DNA of 64,000 bases from Polaribacter sejongensis (GTDB lineage: Bacteria; Bacteroidota; Bacteroidia; Flavobacteriales; Flavobacteriaceae): contig NZ_CP150667.1 in assembly GCF_038024065.1 (NCBI RefSeq), positions 3,665,501-3,729,500 of the forward strand, written 5' to 3'. Numbering within the stretch: the stretch's first letter is position 1; each line of letters starts with the position of its first letter. Below, piece by piece: positions 53,310-62,238 of this stretch. A program made the translations under genes and the position numbers. Below the pieces are notes generated by a model. That model worked only from the letters and a program-made list of their open reading frames with translations, was not told the DNA's origin and ran no database searches.

Positions 53310-54347
53310 TTGACTAAAAAGAAAGACATAAGAGCCTTAACTAAAGACCAATTACGCGATTTTTTTGTAGAAAATGGCGACAAAGCCTTTAGGGGAAATC
53401 AAGTATATGAATGGCTTTGGAGTAAGTCTTTACATACCTTTGAGGCTATGACAAACATTTCTAAAGAAACTAGAGAAATGTTAGAAGCAAACTTTGTAAT
53501 TAACCATATCAAAGTAGATTCTATGCAAAAAAGTAAGGATGGAACTATAAAAAACGGAATTAAATTACACGATGGTTTAATTGTAGAGTCAGTTTTAATT
53601 CCTACAGAAAAAAGAACAACCGCTTGTGTTTCTAGTCAGGTTGGGTGTAGTTTAGATTGTTTATTCTGTGCAACTTCACGTTTAAAAAGAATGCGTAATC
53701 TAAACCCAGATGAAATCTATGATCAGGTTGTGGTAATTGATAAACAAAGTAGATTGTATTATGACAAAAAACTAACAAATATTGTTTTTATGGGTATGGG
53801 AGAACCTCTTATGAACTATAAAAACGTAATGAAATCTATAGAGATGATTACATCTCCAGAAGGTTTAGGGATGTCTTCTAAAAGAATTACTGTTTCTACC
53901 TCTGGAGTTCCAAAAATGATAAAAATGATGGCAGATGAAGAAGCTAAATTTAATTTAGCAGTTTCATTACATTCTGCAATCGATGAGATAAGAACTAAAG
54001 TAATGCCATTTAATGCTACTTTTCCATTAAAAGATTTAAGAGAATCTTTAGAATATTGGTACGAAAAAACAGGAAGAGCAATTACGTATGAGTATATTGT
54101 TTGGGGAGGTATCAACGATAGAAAAGAAGATATAAAAGCTCTGGTTGCCTTTTGTAAAGCAGTGCCTTGTAAAATCAATTTAATAGAATACAACCCAATT
54201 GATGATGGAGAGTTTCAACAAGCGAGTCCGTCTGCAATTAATAATTATATTTCTAACTTAGAAATGAATGATATTACAGTAAATGTAAGAAGAAGTAGAG
54301 GTAAAGATATTGATGCTGCATGTGGGCAATTAGCAAATAAATCTTAA
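53310..54347 (+). CDS. rlmN: Dual-specificity RNA methyltransferase RlmN, TTG start
   Basis: A 345-residue radical SAM enzyme. The cluster-binding cysteines are C113, C117 and C120 in VGCSLDCLFCATS. The C-terminal catalytic cysteine lies near the end in DIDAACGQL (about 339), and VFMGMGEPLMNY and the KRITVSTSGVPKMI motif are present. It methylates C2 of A2503 in 23S rRNA and A37 in some tRNAs. The start is TTG at 53310 (MTKKKDIRALTKDQLRDFF). Confidence 0.95.
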   Translation: MTKKKDIRALTKDQLRDFFVENGDKAFRGNQVYEWLWSKSLHTFEAMTNISKETREMLEANFVINHIKVDSMQKSKDGTIKNGIKLHDGLIVESVLIPTEKRTTACVSSQVGCSLDCLFCATSRLKRMRNLNPDEIYDQVVVIDKQSRLYYDKKLTNIVFMGMGEPLMNYKNVMKSIEMITSPEGLGMSSKRITVSTSGVPKMIKMMADEEAKFNLAVSLHSAIDEIRTKVMPFNATFPLKDLRESLEYWYEKTGRAITYEYIVWGGINDRKEDIKALVAFCKAVPCKINLIEYNPIDDGEFQQASPSAINNYISNLEMNDITVNVRRSRGKDIDAACGQLANKS

Positions 54348-54427
54348 AGAAAATAGCGGTACAGAACTTGTTTCAGTATCTTATTAATTTCCCTATTTTT
54401 GACTTTCTAAAAACTCGTCTAGTACAA

Positions 54428-55405
54428 ATGAAGCCAGTAGAACTTATTAAACTACCCATTAAAAATGAAATGGAACTCTTTGAAGAAAAGTTCAAAGATT
54501 CTATGTTGTCTAAAGTTCCGCTTTTAAACAGAATTACCTATTATATTGTTCGTAGAAAAGGAAAACAAATGCGACCAATGTTTGTTTTTTTAGTAGCAAA
54601 GATGGTTTCTAATGGAGGTTTCGATGAAAGAACCTATAGAGGTGCTTCTGTTGTAGAATTGATTCATACCGCTACTTTGGTACATGATGATGTGGTAGAT
54701 GAAAGTAATAGAAGACGTGGTTTTTTCTCTGTAAATGCACTTTGGAAAAATAAAATTGCCGTTTTGGTTGGAGATTTTTTATTATCAAAAGGATTATTGT
54801 TATCCATAGATAATGAAGATTTTGATTTGTTAAAATTAATTTCTATTGCCGTTCGTGAAATGAGCGAAGGTGAATTACTTCAAATAGAAAAAGCAAGAAA
54901 ATTAGACATTACAGAAGATGTCTATTTTGATATTATTCGTAAAAAAACAGCGACTTTAATTGCCGCTTGTTGTGGTATTGGAGCAGCTTCTGTAGGTGCT
55001 AATAATGATACCGTGCAACAAATGCGAAAATTTGGAGAATATATTGGTATTGCCTTCCAGATTAAAGATGATTTGTTTGATTATACCGATGATAAAATTG
55101 GTAAACCTACCGGAATTGATATTAAAGAACAGAAAATGACACTGCCTTTAATTTATACTTTAAACACTTGTTCTAAAAAAGAGAAATCTTGGTTAATCAA
55201 TTCTATCAAAAAACACAATAAAGATAAAAAACGCGTAAAAGAGGTAATTACTTTTGTAAAAGAAAATGGCGGTATAGAATATACCACCATTAAAATGAAT
55301 GACTACAAGAATAAAGCCTTAGCTATTTTAGAAAACTATCCAGAATCTGAATATAAAAGTTCGCTATTAACCATGATAGATTACGTGGTAAAACGTAAAA
55401 TATAG
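54428..55405 (+). CDS. Polyprenyl diphosphate synthase (long-chain type)
   Basis: A 325-residue trans-prenyltransferase from ATG 54428 (MKPVELIKLPIKNEMELFEEKF), which is where the family begins. An in-frame TTG 60 bases upstream would add 20 residues with no match. Motifs: HTATLVHDDVVDES (D87, D88, D91), IAFQIKDDLFDYTDD, GKQMRPM. Small residues before the first motif (VELIHTA) suggest a longer product such as the hepta/octaprenyl chain of menaquinone. It follows rlmN by 80 bases. Second prenyl synthase in this window. Confidence 0.9.
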   Translation: MKPVELIKLPIKNEMELFEEKFKDSMLSKVPLLNRITYYIVRRKGKQMRPMFVFLVAKMVSNGGFDERTYRGASVVELIHTATLVHDDVVDESNRRRGFFSVNALWKNKIAVLVGDFLLSKGLLLSIDNEDFDLLKLISIAVREMSEGELLQIEKARKLDITEDVYFDIIRKKTATLIAACCGIGAASVGANNDTVQQMRKFGEYIGIAFQIKDDLFDYTDDKIGKPTGIDIKEQKMTLPLIYTLNTCSKKEKSWLINSIKKHNKDKKRVKEVITFVKENGGIEYTTIKMNDYKNKALAILENYPESEYKSSLLTMIDYVVKRKI

Positions 55406-55427
55406 TTTACTTTACTTTTATATTATT

Positions 55428-57836
55428 TTAAATATTCGCTTTTAAAGAAATCACAAAATTTCTACCAGGAGAAACAATTCCAGAACTATAAGGTCTGTAA
55501 CGCTTGTCTGTAATGTTTTCTAATCCTGTAGATATTAATAAATTATCAGTAAATCTATAAGACGTTTTTAAGTTTAGTGTAATATAAGATGGCGAATATG
55601 GGTTTCCATTGGTGTCAATTGCGTACATATAATCTTTAGCTTTTTCACTGTCAGGTAAATCGTCATAAGCCACAGAACCACTATAATCTGCATATAGTTG
55701 CGCTTTTAATTTACTAGCATTATAAGTTAGTCTTGTGGTACCAAACCAAGGAGCAGCATGTCTAGAAGGACTTTTATCTCCATTATCTAATTCTTCTTCT
55801 CCTTTTTGATAACTAACTGTTGATGAAAATCCAATTCCACTTCCAAGTTCTGCTTCAAAACCTGTCTGAAAACCATACACATGTGCATTGGCAGCATTCT
55901 GAATTGCTTGTATATTACTCAATTCTCCATCATACATAATTTCAGTTTCGCCATTTAAAGTAAAATCTCTTAGTACCATGGCGTCTTTTAAATGGGTGTA
56001 AAATCCAGTAACTTCTAGCTTTAAATAATCACCAAAAGTTTTTGCAACAGAAACATCAGTATTGTAAGCATATTCTGCTTTTAAATCAGGATTTGGAACA
56101 ACAACAGAACCAGGTTCCGAATCGAAAATTTTACCAACATCATCTACATTAGGTGAGCGAAAAGCAGTAGAGAAATTAGTGCTTAATAACCAATCTTCTT
56201 CAGGTCTAAAAACCAAACCTAAACTACCAGTTAAAGCTCCATCATTTATATTGGCTTTTGTAAAAGGAAAAGGGTAAAAAGTAGTATCAAAAGTGGCATT
56301 TAAACTGTAAAAATTATAACGCAAACCAGATTGTAAAACCCATTTTTTAGAATGATTATATTGGTTAGAAACATAAACACCTAAAGAAGACCAATTAGAA
56401 TCTGGATATCTACTAGGTCCTGCTTGAGAAATATTGGTGTCTACATCTGTGTTTACTCCAGTAGAATTTACATCATTATAAACATATTCTGTTCCGTAAA
56501 ATAATTTGCTTTTTGCACTTAAGCTTTTAGAAAAATCTAAGTTGGTAGAGTAGGCATCTACGCGTTCTGTTCTTGTTTCTCTTTCATTATCATTAAAATC
56601 TCTGCTAATTCTGCTTTCATCAAATTTTTGATAGGTTAATCTTAAAGTAACATCATCATAAAAAGAATTGCTTCCTTTTTTGTTGATTTCAAAATTATTC
56701 ATCATCCACTTTTGTGGACCGTAGCTCCATTCTCCATATCTAGGATTTCCATCTTTTGTTCTTAAATGTCTATCGTATCTAGAATAACTTGAGGTTTCTG
56801 ATAAATGAAAACCGTACTCAAAGTTCCATTTTTCATTTGGTTTAAACCTCACTTTTTGCATCAAGTTGGTTTGTGTATACCCAGAAGGAGTCTGAATTTT
56901 TGGGTCTTTATTAGTAATTTCAACATCTTCCTTATTTTGCCTTTCTACGTAAAAATTTCTTAAATATTCTTCAGGTCCATCGCTTCCCATTCTTAAATCG
57001 CCATAATCATTATAACTTAAACTGGTAACAAATGCCCATTTTTTATACCCTAGATTAAAATCTGCATGATAGGTTTTTTCTTCATTCGCAGAAGAAAATC
57101 GTGTTAACGCATTTCCTGTGATTAATGTTTCATCATCTAAAGACAAACTTGGCGATAAGGTTTTAAAACTCATTACAGCACCAATAGCATCACTTCCGTA
57201 AATAACAGAACCAGGACCAAAAATGATTTCGGTTTCTTCTATGGCAAAAGGATCTAAAGAAATTACATTCTGAATATTACCAGCTCTAAAAATGGCATTA
57301 TTCATTCTAACACCATCAATGGTATATAACAATCTGTTGGTAGCAAAACCTCTAATTAACGGACTTCCGCCTCCTTGTTGGCTTTTCTGCATAAATACTT
57401 TACCAGAAACGGTAAGCAAGTCTGCAGCCGTTTGAGTGTTCATTAATTGTATTGCCTTTGGTGATATAACAGTAACTTTAGTAGCTAAATCAGACGTTTT
57501 TTGTTTCCATTTTGTAGCGGAAATTACAATTTCATCTATTCTTAAAATAGTAGGAGTTAGGTGTACTAGAAAGTTATTTTGTTTAAAAGCTTCGTAACTT
57601 TTAATTTTAGTTTTAAAGCCAAGAAACCGAACTTCTAATGTTTCTGCATTTATAAAATCACTAATATCTGCTTGTCCTTCTCCGTTTGTAGTAACATAAT
57701 TACTGGTTTGCTTGTTAAATATAGTTACTTGCTCTAAAGTTTCTTTAGTCTCTTTGTTTATTACTGTAAGGATTTGAGCGCTTGTAGTATAGTTTAAGAG
57801 TAAAAGGAAAAAAATAAAAGTAATTTTTTTAATCAT
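55428..57836 (-). CDS. TonB-dependent receptor, possibly haem/haemoglobin type
   Basis: An 802-residue receptor from ATG 57836 (MIKKITFIFFLLLLNYTTSAQ). A CarboxypepD-like beta domain (about 22-100) precedes a plug with GKVFMQKSQQGGGSPLIRGF, LLYTIDGVRMNNAIF and GPGSVIYGSDAIGAVMSF, then a 22-strand barrel ending in a C-terminal FVISLKANI. FRSPNVDDV and NPDLKAEYAY resemble the FRAP/NPNL boxes of haem receptors, so haem or haemoprotein uptake is possible. An upstream ATG at 57866 would add 10 residues before the signal peptide and is rejected. An inverted repeat lies 15-45 bases upstream. Confidence 0.9.
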   Translation of the reverse strand: MIKKITFIFFLLLLNYTTSAQILTVINKETKETLEQVTIFNKQTSNYVTTNGEGQADISDFINAETLEVRFLGFKTKIKSYEAFKQNNFLVHLTPTILRIDEIVISATKWKQKTSDLATKVTVISPKAIQLMNTQTAADLLTVSGKVFMQKSQQGGGSPLIRGFATNRLLYTIDGVRMNNAIFRAGNIQNVISLDPFAIEETEIIFGPGSVIYGSDAIGAVMSFKTLSPSLSLDDETLITGNALTRFSSANEEKTYHADFNLGYKKWAFVTSLSYNDYGDLRMGSDGPEEYLRNFYVERQNKEDVEITNKDPKIQTPSGYTQTNLMQKVRFKPNEKWNFEYGFHLSETSSYSRYDRHLRTKDGNPRYGEWSYGPQKWMMNNFEINKKGSNSFYDDVTLRLTYQKFDESRISRDFNDNERETRTERVDAYSTNLDFSKSLSAKSKLFYGTEYVYNDVNSTGVNTDVDTNISQAGPSRYPDSNWSSLGVYVSNQYNHSKKWVLQSGLRYNFYSLNATFDTTFYPFPFTKANINDGALTGSLGLVFRPEEDWLLSTNFSTAFRSPNVDDVGKIFDSEPGSVVVPNPDLKAEYAYNTDVSVAKTFGDYLKLEVTGFYTHLKDAMVLRDFTLNGETEIMYDGELSNIQAIQNAANAHVYGFQTGFEAELGSGIGFSSTVSYQKGEEELDNGDKSPSRHAAPWFGTTRLTYNASKLKAQLYADYSGSVAYDDLPDSEKAKDYMYAIDTNGNPYSPSYITLNLKTSYRFTDNLLISTGLENITDKRYRPYSSGIVSPGRNFVISLKANI

Positions 57837-57850
57837 TTCTAGGTTTTTGA

Positions 57851-57881
57851 TATTGATAAATCTCAAGGTTATTTATCAATA
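57851..57881 (-). promoter_or_regulatory. Inverted repeat upstream of the TonB receptor
   Basis: TATTGATAAAT (57851-57861) and ATTTATCAATA (57871-57881) are perfect complements around CTCAAGGTT. It lies 15-45 bases before the receptor's start and after the GH3 gene. No T-run, so an operator (e.g. iron-dependent) is more likely than a terminator. Confidence 0.6.
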
Positions 57882-57914
57882 ATCATGCCTAATGAAGTTG
57901 GAATTGTAATAATT

Positions 57915-59432
57915 TTAAGATTTCATTAACACTATTAATTCATCTACAAAATCTCTAGAATTAGATAATCTTGGTACTTTATGTTGGCCACCTAATTTGT
58001 TCTTTTGTTTTAGCCATTTGTAGAATAAACCTTCTTCTGCTTGGTGTACTTTTGGCGCCATTAAAGTGATGTTTAAATAGCGTTTAGCTTCATAATCTGA
58101 GTTGATAGATTTTAATGCATTGTCTAAAATTTCAGAAAAATAGCCCATAGAATCTGGTTTTTTAGTAAATTCTATTACCCATTCATGACCTCCTTTTTCT
58201 TTACCTTCCATAAAAATAGGTCCCACAGTATAATCTGCAATCGTAGCAGCTGTTTTTTCGCAAGTTAATTTTAAAGCATCTTCTACGTTTTCTATATTTA
58301 ATTCTTCTCCAAAAACGTTTATATAATGTTTTGTACGACCTGTAATTTTAATTCTATATGGTTCTAAAGAAGTAAAACGAATGGTGTCTCCAATCAAATA
58401 ACGCCAAAGACCTCCATTTGTGGTAATAATTAAAGCGTAATCGATGTCTTTTTTAACATCAGCAAGTGTGATTGTTTTAGAATTTTCACCTTTATAGTCA
58501 CTCATCGGAATAAACTCATAGAAAATTCCGTAGTCTAGCATTAACAACAATTCTTTTGAATTATTTCTATCTTGAATAGCAAAAAAACCTTCCGAAGCAT
58601 TGTAAATTTCGTAGTACTTAAAACCATCTTTTGGTATAATTTTTTTATACTGTTCTCTATAAGGATTAAAGTTTACACCTCCATGAAAATAGACTTCTAG
58701 GTTTGGCCAAACTTGTAGAATATTTTCTTTTCCAGAACGTTCTAAAACTCGGTTTAGCAAAACCAACATCCAACTTGGTACACCTGCTAAACTTGTAATA
58801 TCTTCATCGATGGTTTCATCAATAATAGCATCCATTTTTGTTTCCCAATCGCTCATTAAAGCAACTTCTTGACTAGGAGCAGAGCTAAAATCTGCCCAAA
58901 AAGGCATGTTTTCTATAATAATTGCAGATAAATCTCCAAAATAAGAATTGTTGTCTTGGTAAACATCCGAACTTCCGCCTAAGCGTAATCCTTTTCCTGT
59001 AAAAAGCTGCGTATCTTCATTATTATTAATGTATAAACACAACATATCTTTACCAGCTTTCATGTGGCAATATTCTAAAGCTTCATCAGAAACAGGAATA
59101 AATTTACTTTTAGCATTTGTGGTTCCGCTACTTTTTGCAAACCATTTAATATCTGTTGGCCAAAATAAATTTTGTTCGCCTTTTCTACATCTTTCAATTA
59201 AAGGCTCAAAGGTTTCATATTTCTGAATAGGAACATTTTTTGTAAAATCTGTATGGCTTTTTATCTGAGCAAAGTTCTTCTCTTTTCCAAATGTTGTGTT
59301 TTTAGCTGTATGTACAAGTTTTAAAAGTAATTCATCTTGTACATCAATAGGGTATTTTAAAAACAGTTCTATTTGATGTTTACGTTTCTTTAAAAACCAA
59401 GAAATTATAGAATTGATAATTTGAAAAGCCAT
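57915..59432 (-). CDS. GH3 auxin-responsive promoter-family (acyl-adenylate) protein
   Basis: A 505-residue protein of the GH3 superfamily with WFAKSSGTTNAKSKFIPVS (ATP/AMP-binding), YFHGGVNFNPYREQYKKI, EIYNASEGFFAIQD and the C-terminal RIKITGRTKHYINVFGEELN. Plant GH3 proteins conjugate amino acids to auxin and jasmonate through an acyl-adenylate; bacterial members are common in Bacteroidetes but their substrate is unknown. Length is normal. It lies upstream of the TonB receptor on the same strand with a 78-base gap. Confidence 0.9.
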   Translation of the reverse strand: MAFQIINSIISWFLKKRKHQIELFLKYPIDVQDELLLKLVHTAKNTTFGKEKNFAQIKSHTDFTKNVPIQKYETFEPLIERCRKGEQNLFWPTDIKWFAKSSGTTNAKSKFIPVSDEALEYCHMKAGKDMLCLYINNNEDTQLFTGKGLRLGGSSDVYQDNNSYFGDLSAIIIENMPFWADFSSAPSQEVALMSDWETKMDAIIDETIDEDITSLAGVPSWMLVLLNRVLERSGKENILQVWPNLEVYFHGGVNFNPYREQYKKIIPKDGFKYYEIYNASEGFFAIQDRNNSKELLLMLDYGIFYEFIPMSDYKGENSKTITLADVKKDIDYALIITTNGGLWRYLIGDTIRFTSLEPYRIKITGRTKHYINVFGEELNIENVEDALKLTCEKTAATIADYTVGPIFMEGKEKGGHEWVIEFTKKPDSMGYFSEILDNALKSINSDYEAKRYLNITLMAPKVHQAEEGLFYKWLKQKNKLGGQHKVPRLSNSRDFVDELIVLMKS

Positions 59433-59513
59433 AGAAATTCGTAAGTTTGTTTAGAATGATTTTAGAACAAATATTGTTTTAAAACCGAAGTTTAAAAATA
59501 CAAAATTTGTGCG

Positions 59514-60305
59514 ATGATTTACCAAGGAGTTTTAAAAAAAATGATGACCGAAAATGCAGCTGAAATTCTGTATTATTTAGATATGAAAACTGATTTTATA
59601 AACATGAATCAGTTAATAAATAAAGAGATAACTATCCGTTTTGTAACATACGAATGTTTAAATTGTCATTTAGAAAAGAAAATTTATAGACAAGGTTTTT
59701 GTAAGTCTTGTTTTTTTGAAATCCCGAGTGCGGCAGATTGGATTATGAAACCAGAATTAAGTAAAGCACATTTAGGTATCGAAGATAGAGATTTGGCGTA
59801 TGAGCAAGCGGTGCAATTAAAACCACATATTGTGTACTTGGCAAATTCTAGCAACGTAAAAGTTGGAGTTACCAGAAAACAGCAAGTACCAACCCGTTGG
59901 ATCGATCAAGGAGCACATGAAGCAATTGAAATATTAGAAGCCCCAAATCGTTATTTAGCAGGAATTACCGAGGTTGCTTTAAAAGAGTATGTTGCAGATA
60001 AGACCAATTGGCGTAAAATGCTAAAAAATGATATTGAAGATGTAGATTTGGTTGCTTGGCGAGATAAATTAAAAGAATTTATCCCAGAAGAAGCAAAGGC
60101 ATATTTTATTGAAAATAATACCGAAACACATATCAATTTTCCGGTGATAAAATATCCTGCAAAACCAAAAAGTTTAAACCTGATTAAAACACCAAATTAT
60201 ACAGGGACTTTAGTGGGAATAAAAGGGCAGTATTTAATTTTTGAAGATGAAACCGTTTTTAATGTAAGAAGTAATGAAGGTTTGGTGGTTTCAATAGAGG
60301 TATAA
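59514..60305 (+). CDS. DUF2797 family protein
   Basis: A 263-residue protein with a zinc-ribbon-like CLNCHLEKKIYRQGFCKSCFF (two CxxC pairs, about 48-66). A middle part LANSSNVKVGVTRKQQVPTRWIDQGAHEA (about 110-138) resembles a GIY-YIG-like nuclease core. This is the DUF2797 family, of unknown function. A nucleic-acid role is suggested by the folds but is inference. Divergent from GH3; no clear promoter box was found. Confidence 0.85.
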   Translation: MIYQGVLKKMMTENAAEILYYLDMKTDFINMNQLINKEITIRFVTYECLNCHLEKKIYRQGFCKSCFFEIPSAADWIMKPELSKAHLGIEDRDLAYEQAVQLKPHIVYLANSSNVKVGVTRKQQVPTRWIDQGAHEAIEILEAPNRYLAGITEVALKEYVADKTNWRKMLKNDIEDVDLVAWRDKLKEFIPEEAKAYFIENNTETHINFPVIKYPAKPKSLNLIKTPNYTGTLVGIKGQYLIFEDETVFNVRSNEGLVVSIEV

Positions 60306-60379
60306 CTTCCGTTTTTCCCAATAAATTAGATGTAATCCAATGTTATAATACTAAAAAATACAATTTAAATTTATAAATT

Positions 60380-60895
60380 ATGGCAATTATAAAAGCAGTA
60401 AGAGGAAATCATCCGCAAATACCAGAAGATTGTTACGTAGCAGAAAATGCAACAATTGTTGGCGAAGTTTCTCTAGGAAAAGAGTGTAGTATTTGGTTTA
60501 ATGCAGTGCTAAGAGGCGATGTACATTACATCAAAATTGGTGATAAAGTCAATATTCAAGATGGTGCGGTAATCCATGCAACGTATCAGAAATCACCAAC
60601 AACAATTGGTAATAATGTATCTATTGGTCACAATGCAATTGTACACGGTTGCACAATTCATGATAATGTTTTGGTAGGTATGGGATCTATTATTATGGAC
60701 GATTGTGTGGTGGAATCTAATTCAATTATAGCAGCAGGTGCGGTAGTTACCAAGAATACCCGAGTAGAAAGCGGAAGTATTTATGCAGGAGTTCCAGCAA
60801 AGAAAGTAAAAGATATTTCGCAAGAATTAATTTCGGGTGAAATAGATAGAATAGCCAATAATTATTTAAAATACTCTAGTTGGTTTAAAGAATAA
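60380..60895 (+). CDS. Gamma-class carbonic anhydrase-like protein
   Basis: A 171-residue left-handed beta-helix protein (hexapeptide repeats, e.g. NATIVGEVSLGKECSIWFNAVLRGD). The zinc ligands H66, H84 and H89 sit in VIHATYQ, SIGHNAIVHG, as in the gamma-carbonic anhydrase/YrdA/PaaY group. Catalytic carbonic anhydrase activity is not assured in this group. It ends before a dispersed repeat and a terminator. Confidence 0.9.
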   Translation: MAIIKAVRGNHPQIPEDCYVAENATIVGEVSLGKECSIWFNAVLRGDVHYIKIGDKVNIQDGAVIHATYQKSPTTIGNNVSIGHNAIVHGCTIHDNVLVGMGSIIMDDCVVESNSIIAAGAVVTKNTRVESGSIYAGVPAKKVKDISQELISGEIDRIANNYLKYSSWFKE

Positions 60896-60898
60896 GAT

Positions 60899-60994
60899 TT
60901 GGGCGTTACACAAGGTCGGGCTTTCGCTACTCGCTTTTTTTGTAAACACAAAAAAGAGCTCAAACAGAGCGCTCAATCCCTAACGCAAAAACAA
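60899..60994 (+). repeat. Dispersed intergenic repeat, copy F
   Basis: GGGCGTTACACAAGGTCGGGC, CTTTTTTTG with its complement CAAAAAAGAGC, CTCAATCCCTAACGC. Same ends as copies D and E. Between convergent genes. Confidence 0.75.
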
Positions 60995-61008
60995 TTCGTT
61001 ATAAATAC

Positions 61009-61043
61009 AAAAACCCGATTTCAATTAAGAAATCGGGTTTTTT
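61009..61043. terminator. Bidirectional terminator
   Basis: AAAACCCGATTTC (61010-61022) pairs perfectly with GAAATCGGGTTTT around AATTAA, with A- and T-runs. It serves the carbonic anhydrase gene and the convergent Spy-like gene. Confidence 0.9.
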
Positions 61044-61083
61044 CAATCAACTAATCAACCAAAACTAGTTTACTTTTATTTTT

Positions 61084-61557
61084 TTAAGATCTACGACCTC
61101 TTTGTTCTCCTTTATTATCTTTAGACCCTTTTTTACCTTTCGTTTTATTCATTGCCATTTTACCTTTGTTTTTTCGCATTTTTCCAAATTTCTCCAATTG
61201 CTCTTTATTTAAGATCTCTTTCATACGATTTTTCATTGCAATTCTTTTATCTAATCGTTCGTTTTTCATTGCGTACATTTCATCTGCAGTAGGTCTTTTT
61301 TTATCTGCTCTATTTGCTTTTCTCTCTGCCATAGCAGTTTTTCTTTCTGCCATTTGAGCCATTAAAAGAGGCTTAATTTGGTTTTGTTGCTTTTCAGATA
61401 AATCTAAAGTCAATGTCATTTTTTTAACGGCTAAAGTAGCGTGCTGCTCTGCTGTTAATTTAAAGTCTCTTTCTCCGTTTCCTCCTCTTTTTTTCTGTGC
61501 TTGTGTAGTAAATGTAACTGCAAATACTAATACTAAGATGCTTGCTAATTTTTTCAT
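61084..61557 (-). CDS. Spy/CpxP-like periplasmic protein (copy 1)
   Basis: A 157-residue protein with signal peptide (MKKLASILVLVFAVTFTTQAQ) and a helical mature part that is very rich in Lys, Met, Arg and Glu. LSEKQQNQIKPLLMAQMAERKTAM resembles the LTxxQ motif of Spy/CpxP chaperones, and LNKEQLEKFGKMRKNKG is a second such motif. The C-terminus (about 130-157) is a basic tail. It is paralogous to the gene at 61737 with the same layout. Role: envelope-stress chaperone or metal-binding, by family resemblance only. Confidence 0.75.
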   Translation of the reverse strand: MKKLASILVLVFAVTFTTQAQKKRGGNGERDFKLTAEQHATLAVKKMTLTLDLSEKQQNQIKPLLMAQMAERKTAMAERKANRADKKRPTADEMYAMKNERLDKRIAMKNRMKEILNKEQLEKFGKMRKNKGKMAMNKTKGKKGSKDNKGEQRGRRS

Positions 61558-61672
61558 ATCTATATAATTTTAATGTTTTTATGTATACTTCTTTGACAAT
61601 TATAAAATAGAATGGTTTAATGTAAATTTTTGTTTAACATGTATTTAACATACATTAAATGTGGTAAAAGCA

Positions 61673-61706
61673 AAAACCCGGTCTCCATAAAGAAACCGAG
61701 TTTTTT
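61673..61706 (-). terminator. Terminator of Spy-like copy 2
   Basis: On the minus strand AACTCGGTTTC, loop, GAGACCGGGTT with two G-T pairs, followed by T-run. The flanking AACTAATCAACCCAAAACTAG also occurs (AACTAATCAACCAAAACTAG) next to the terminator of copy 1, so the terminator was duplicated with the gene. Confidence 0.75.
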
Positions 61707-61736
61707 AAAAACTAATCAACCCAAAACTAGTTATTT

Positions 61737-62138
61737 TTAATTTTTTTTCTTTTTACCCTTGTTTTCTTTATTTCCTTTTTTCTCGTTAGCCATTGCCTCA
61801 AATTTTGCAAATTGCTCCTTGTCTAGAATGCTTGCCATTTTTGTATTAAATGCAGTAGCCTTTTCTTTTCTTTCAGCATTTAGTTTTTGGCGTTCTTCTT
61901 TACTAGGTTTTTCTCCAGAATCTTGTATGGCTTTTCTTTTTTCCATAGCAGCTTTTCTTTCTGCCATCTGTTCTTCTAACAAAGGTTTAATTTCATTTTG
62001 TTGTTCGGTAGTTAACGTCAAGTCTGTTGTCATTTTCTTTAACATTTTTTCAGTTGAAGCTTTTCCTCCTCTTTGTTGCGCTTGCGTAGTAAATGTAAAA
62101 GCGATTACAAGTACTAAAATAGTTACTATGTTTTTCAT
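61737..62138 (-). CDS. Spy/CpxP-like periplasmic protein (copy 2)
   Basis: A 133-residue paralogue of the gene at 61084, with signal peptide MKNIVTILVLVIAFTFTTQAQ. LTLTTEQQNEIKPLLEEQMAERKAAMEKRK and LDKEQFAKFEAMANEKKG are LTxxQ-like segments, and the tail is Lys/Asn-rich. It is first in a tandem pair separated by 179 bases with a terminator between, so the two can be expressed separately. Same functional guess as copy 1. It is divergent from the MscS channel gene. Confidence 0.75.
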   Translation of the reverse strand: MKNIVTILVLVIAFTFTTQAQQRGGKASTEKMLKKMTTDLTLTTEQQNEIKPLLEEQMAERKAAMEKRKAIQDSGEKPSKEERQKLNAERKEKATAFNTKMASILDKEQFAKFEAMANEKKGNKENKGKKKKN

Positions 62139-62238
62139 TGTTTTTTGTTTTGTTATTTTTAATTACGCTTCTTGGACACTTAAAAAATGAAAAGGTTTAA
62201 ATTTGCATTTCTGTTTAATGTGTTTTTAAGAAATAAAT

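Noticed and set aside
54368..54427. TTG start for the second prenyl synthase
   Set aside because: The ATG at 54428 matches the known family N-terminus; the 20 upstream residues do not.
57837..57914. Riboswitch (cobalamin or TPP) ahead of the TonB receptor
   Set aside because: The gap to the GH3 gene is only 78 bases and lacks any conserved riboswitch core; the inverted repeat explains the structure.
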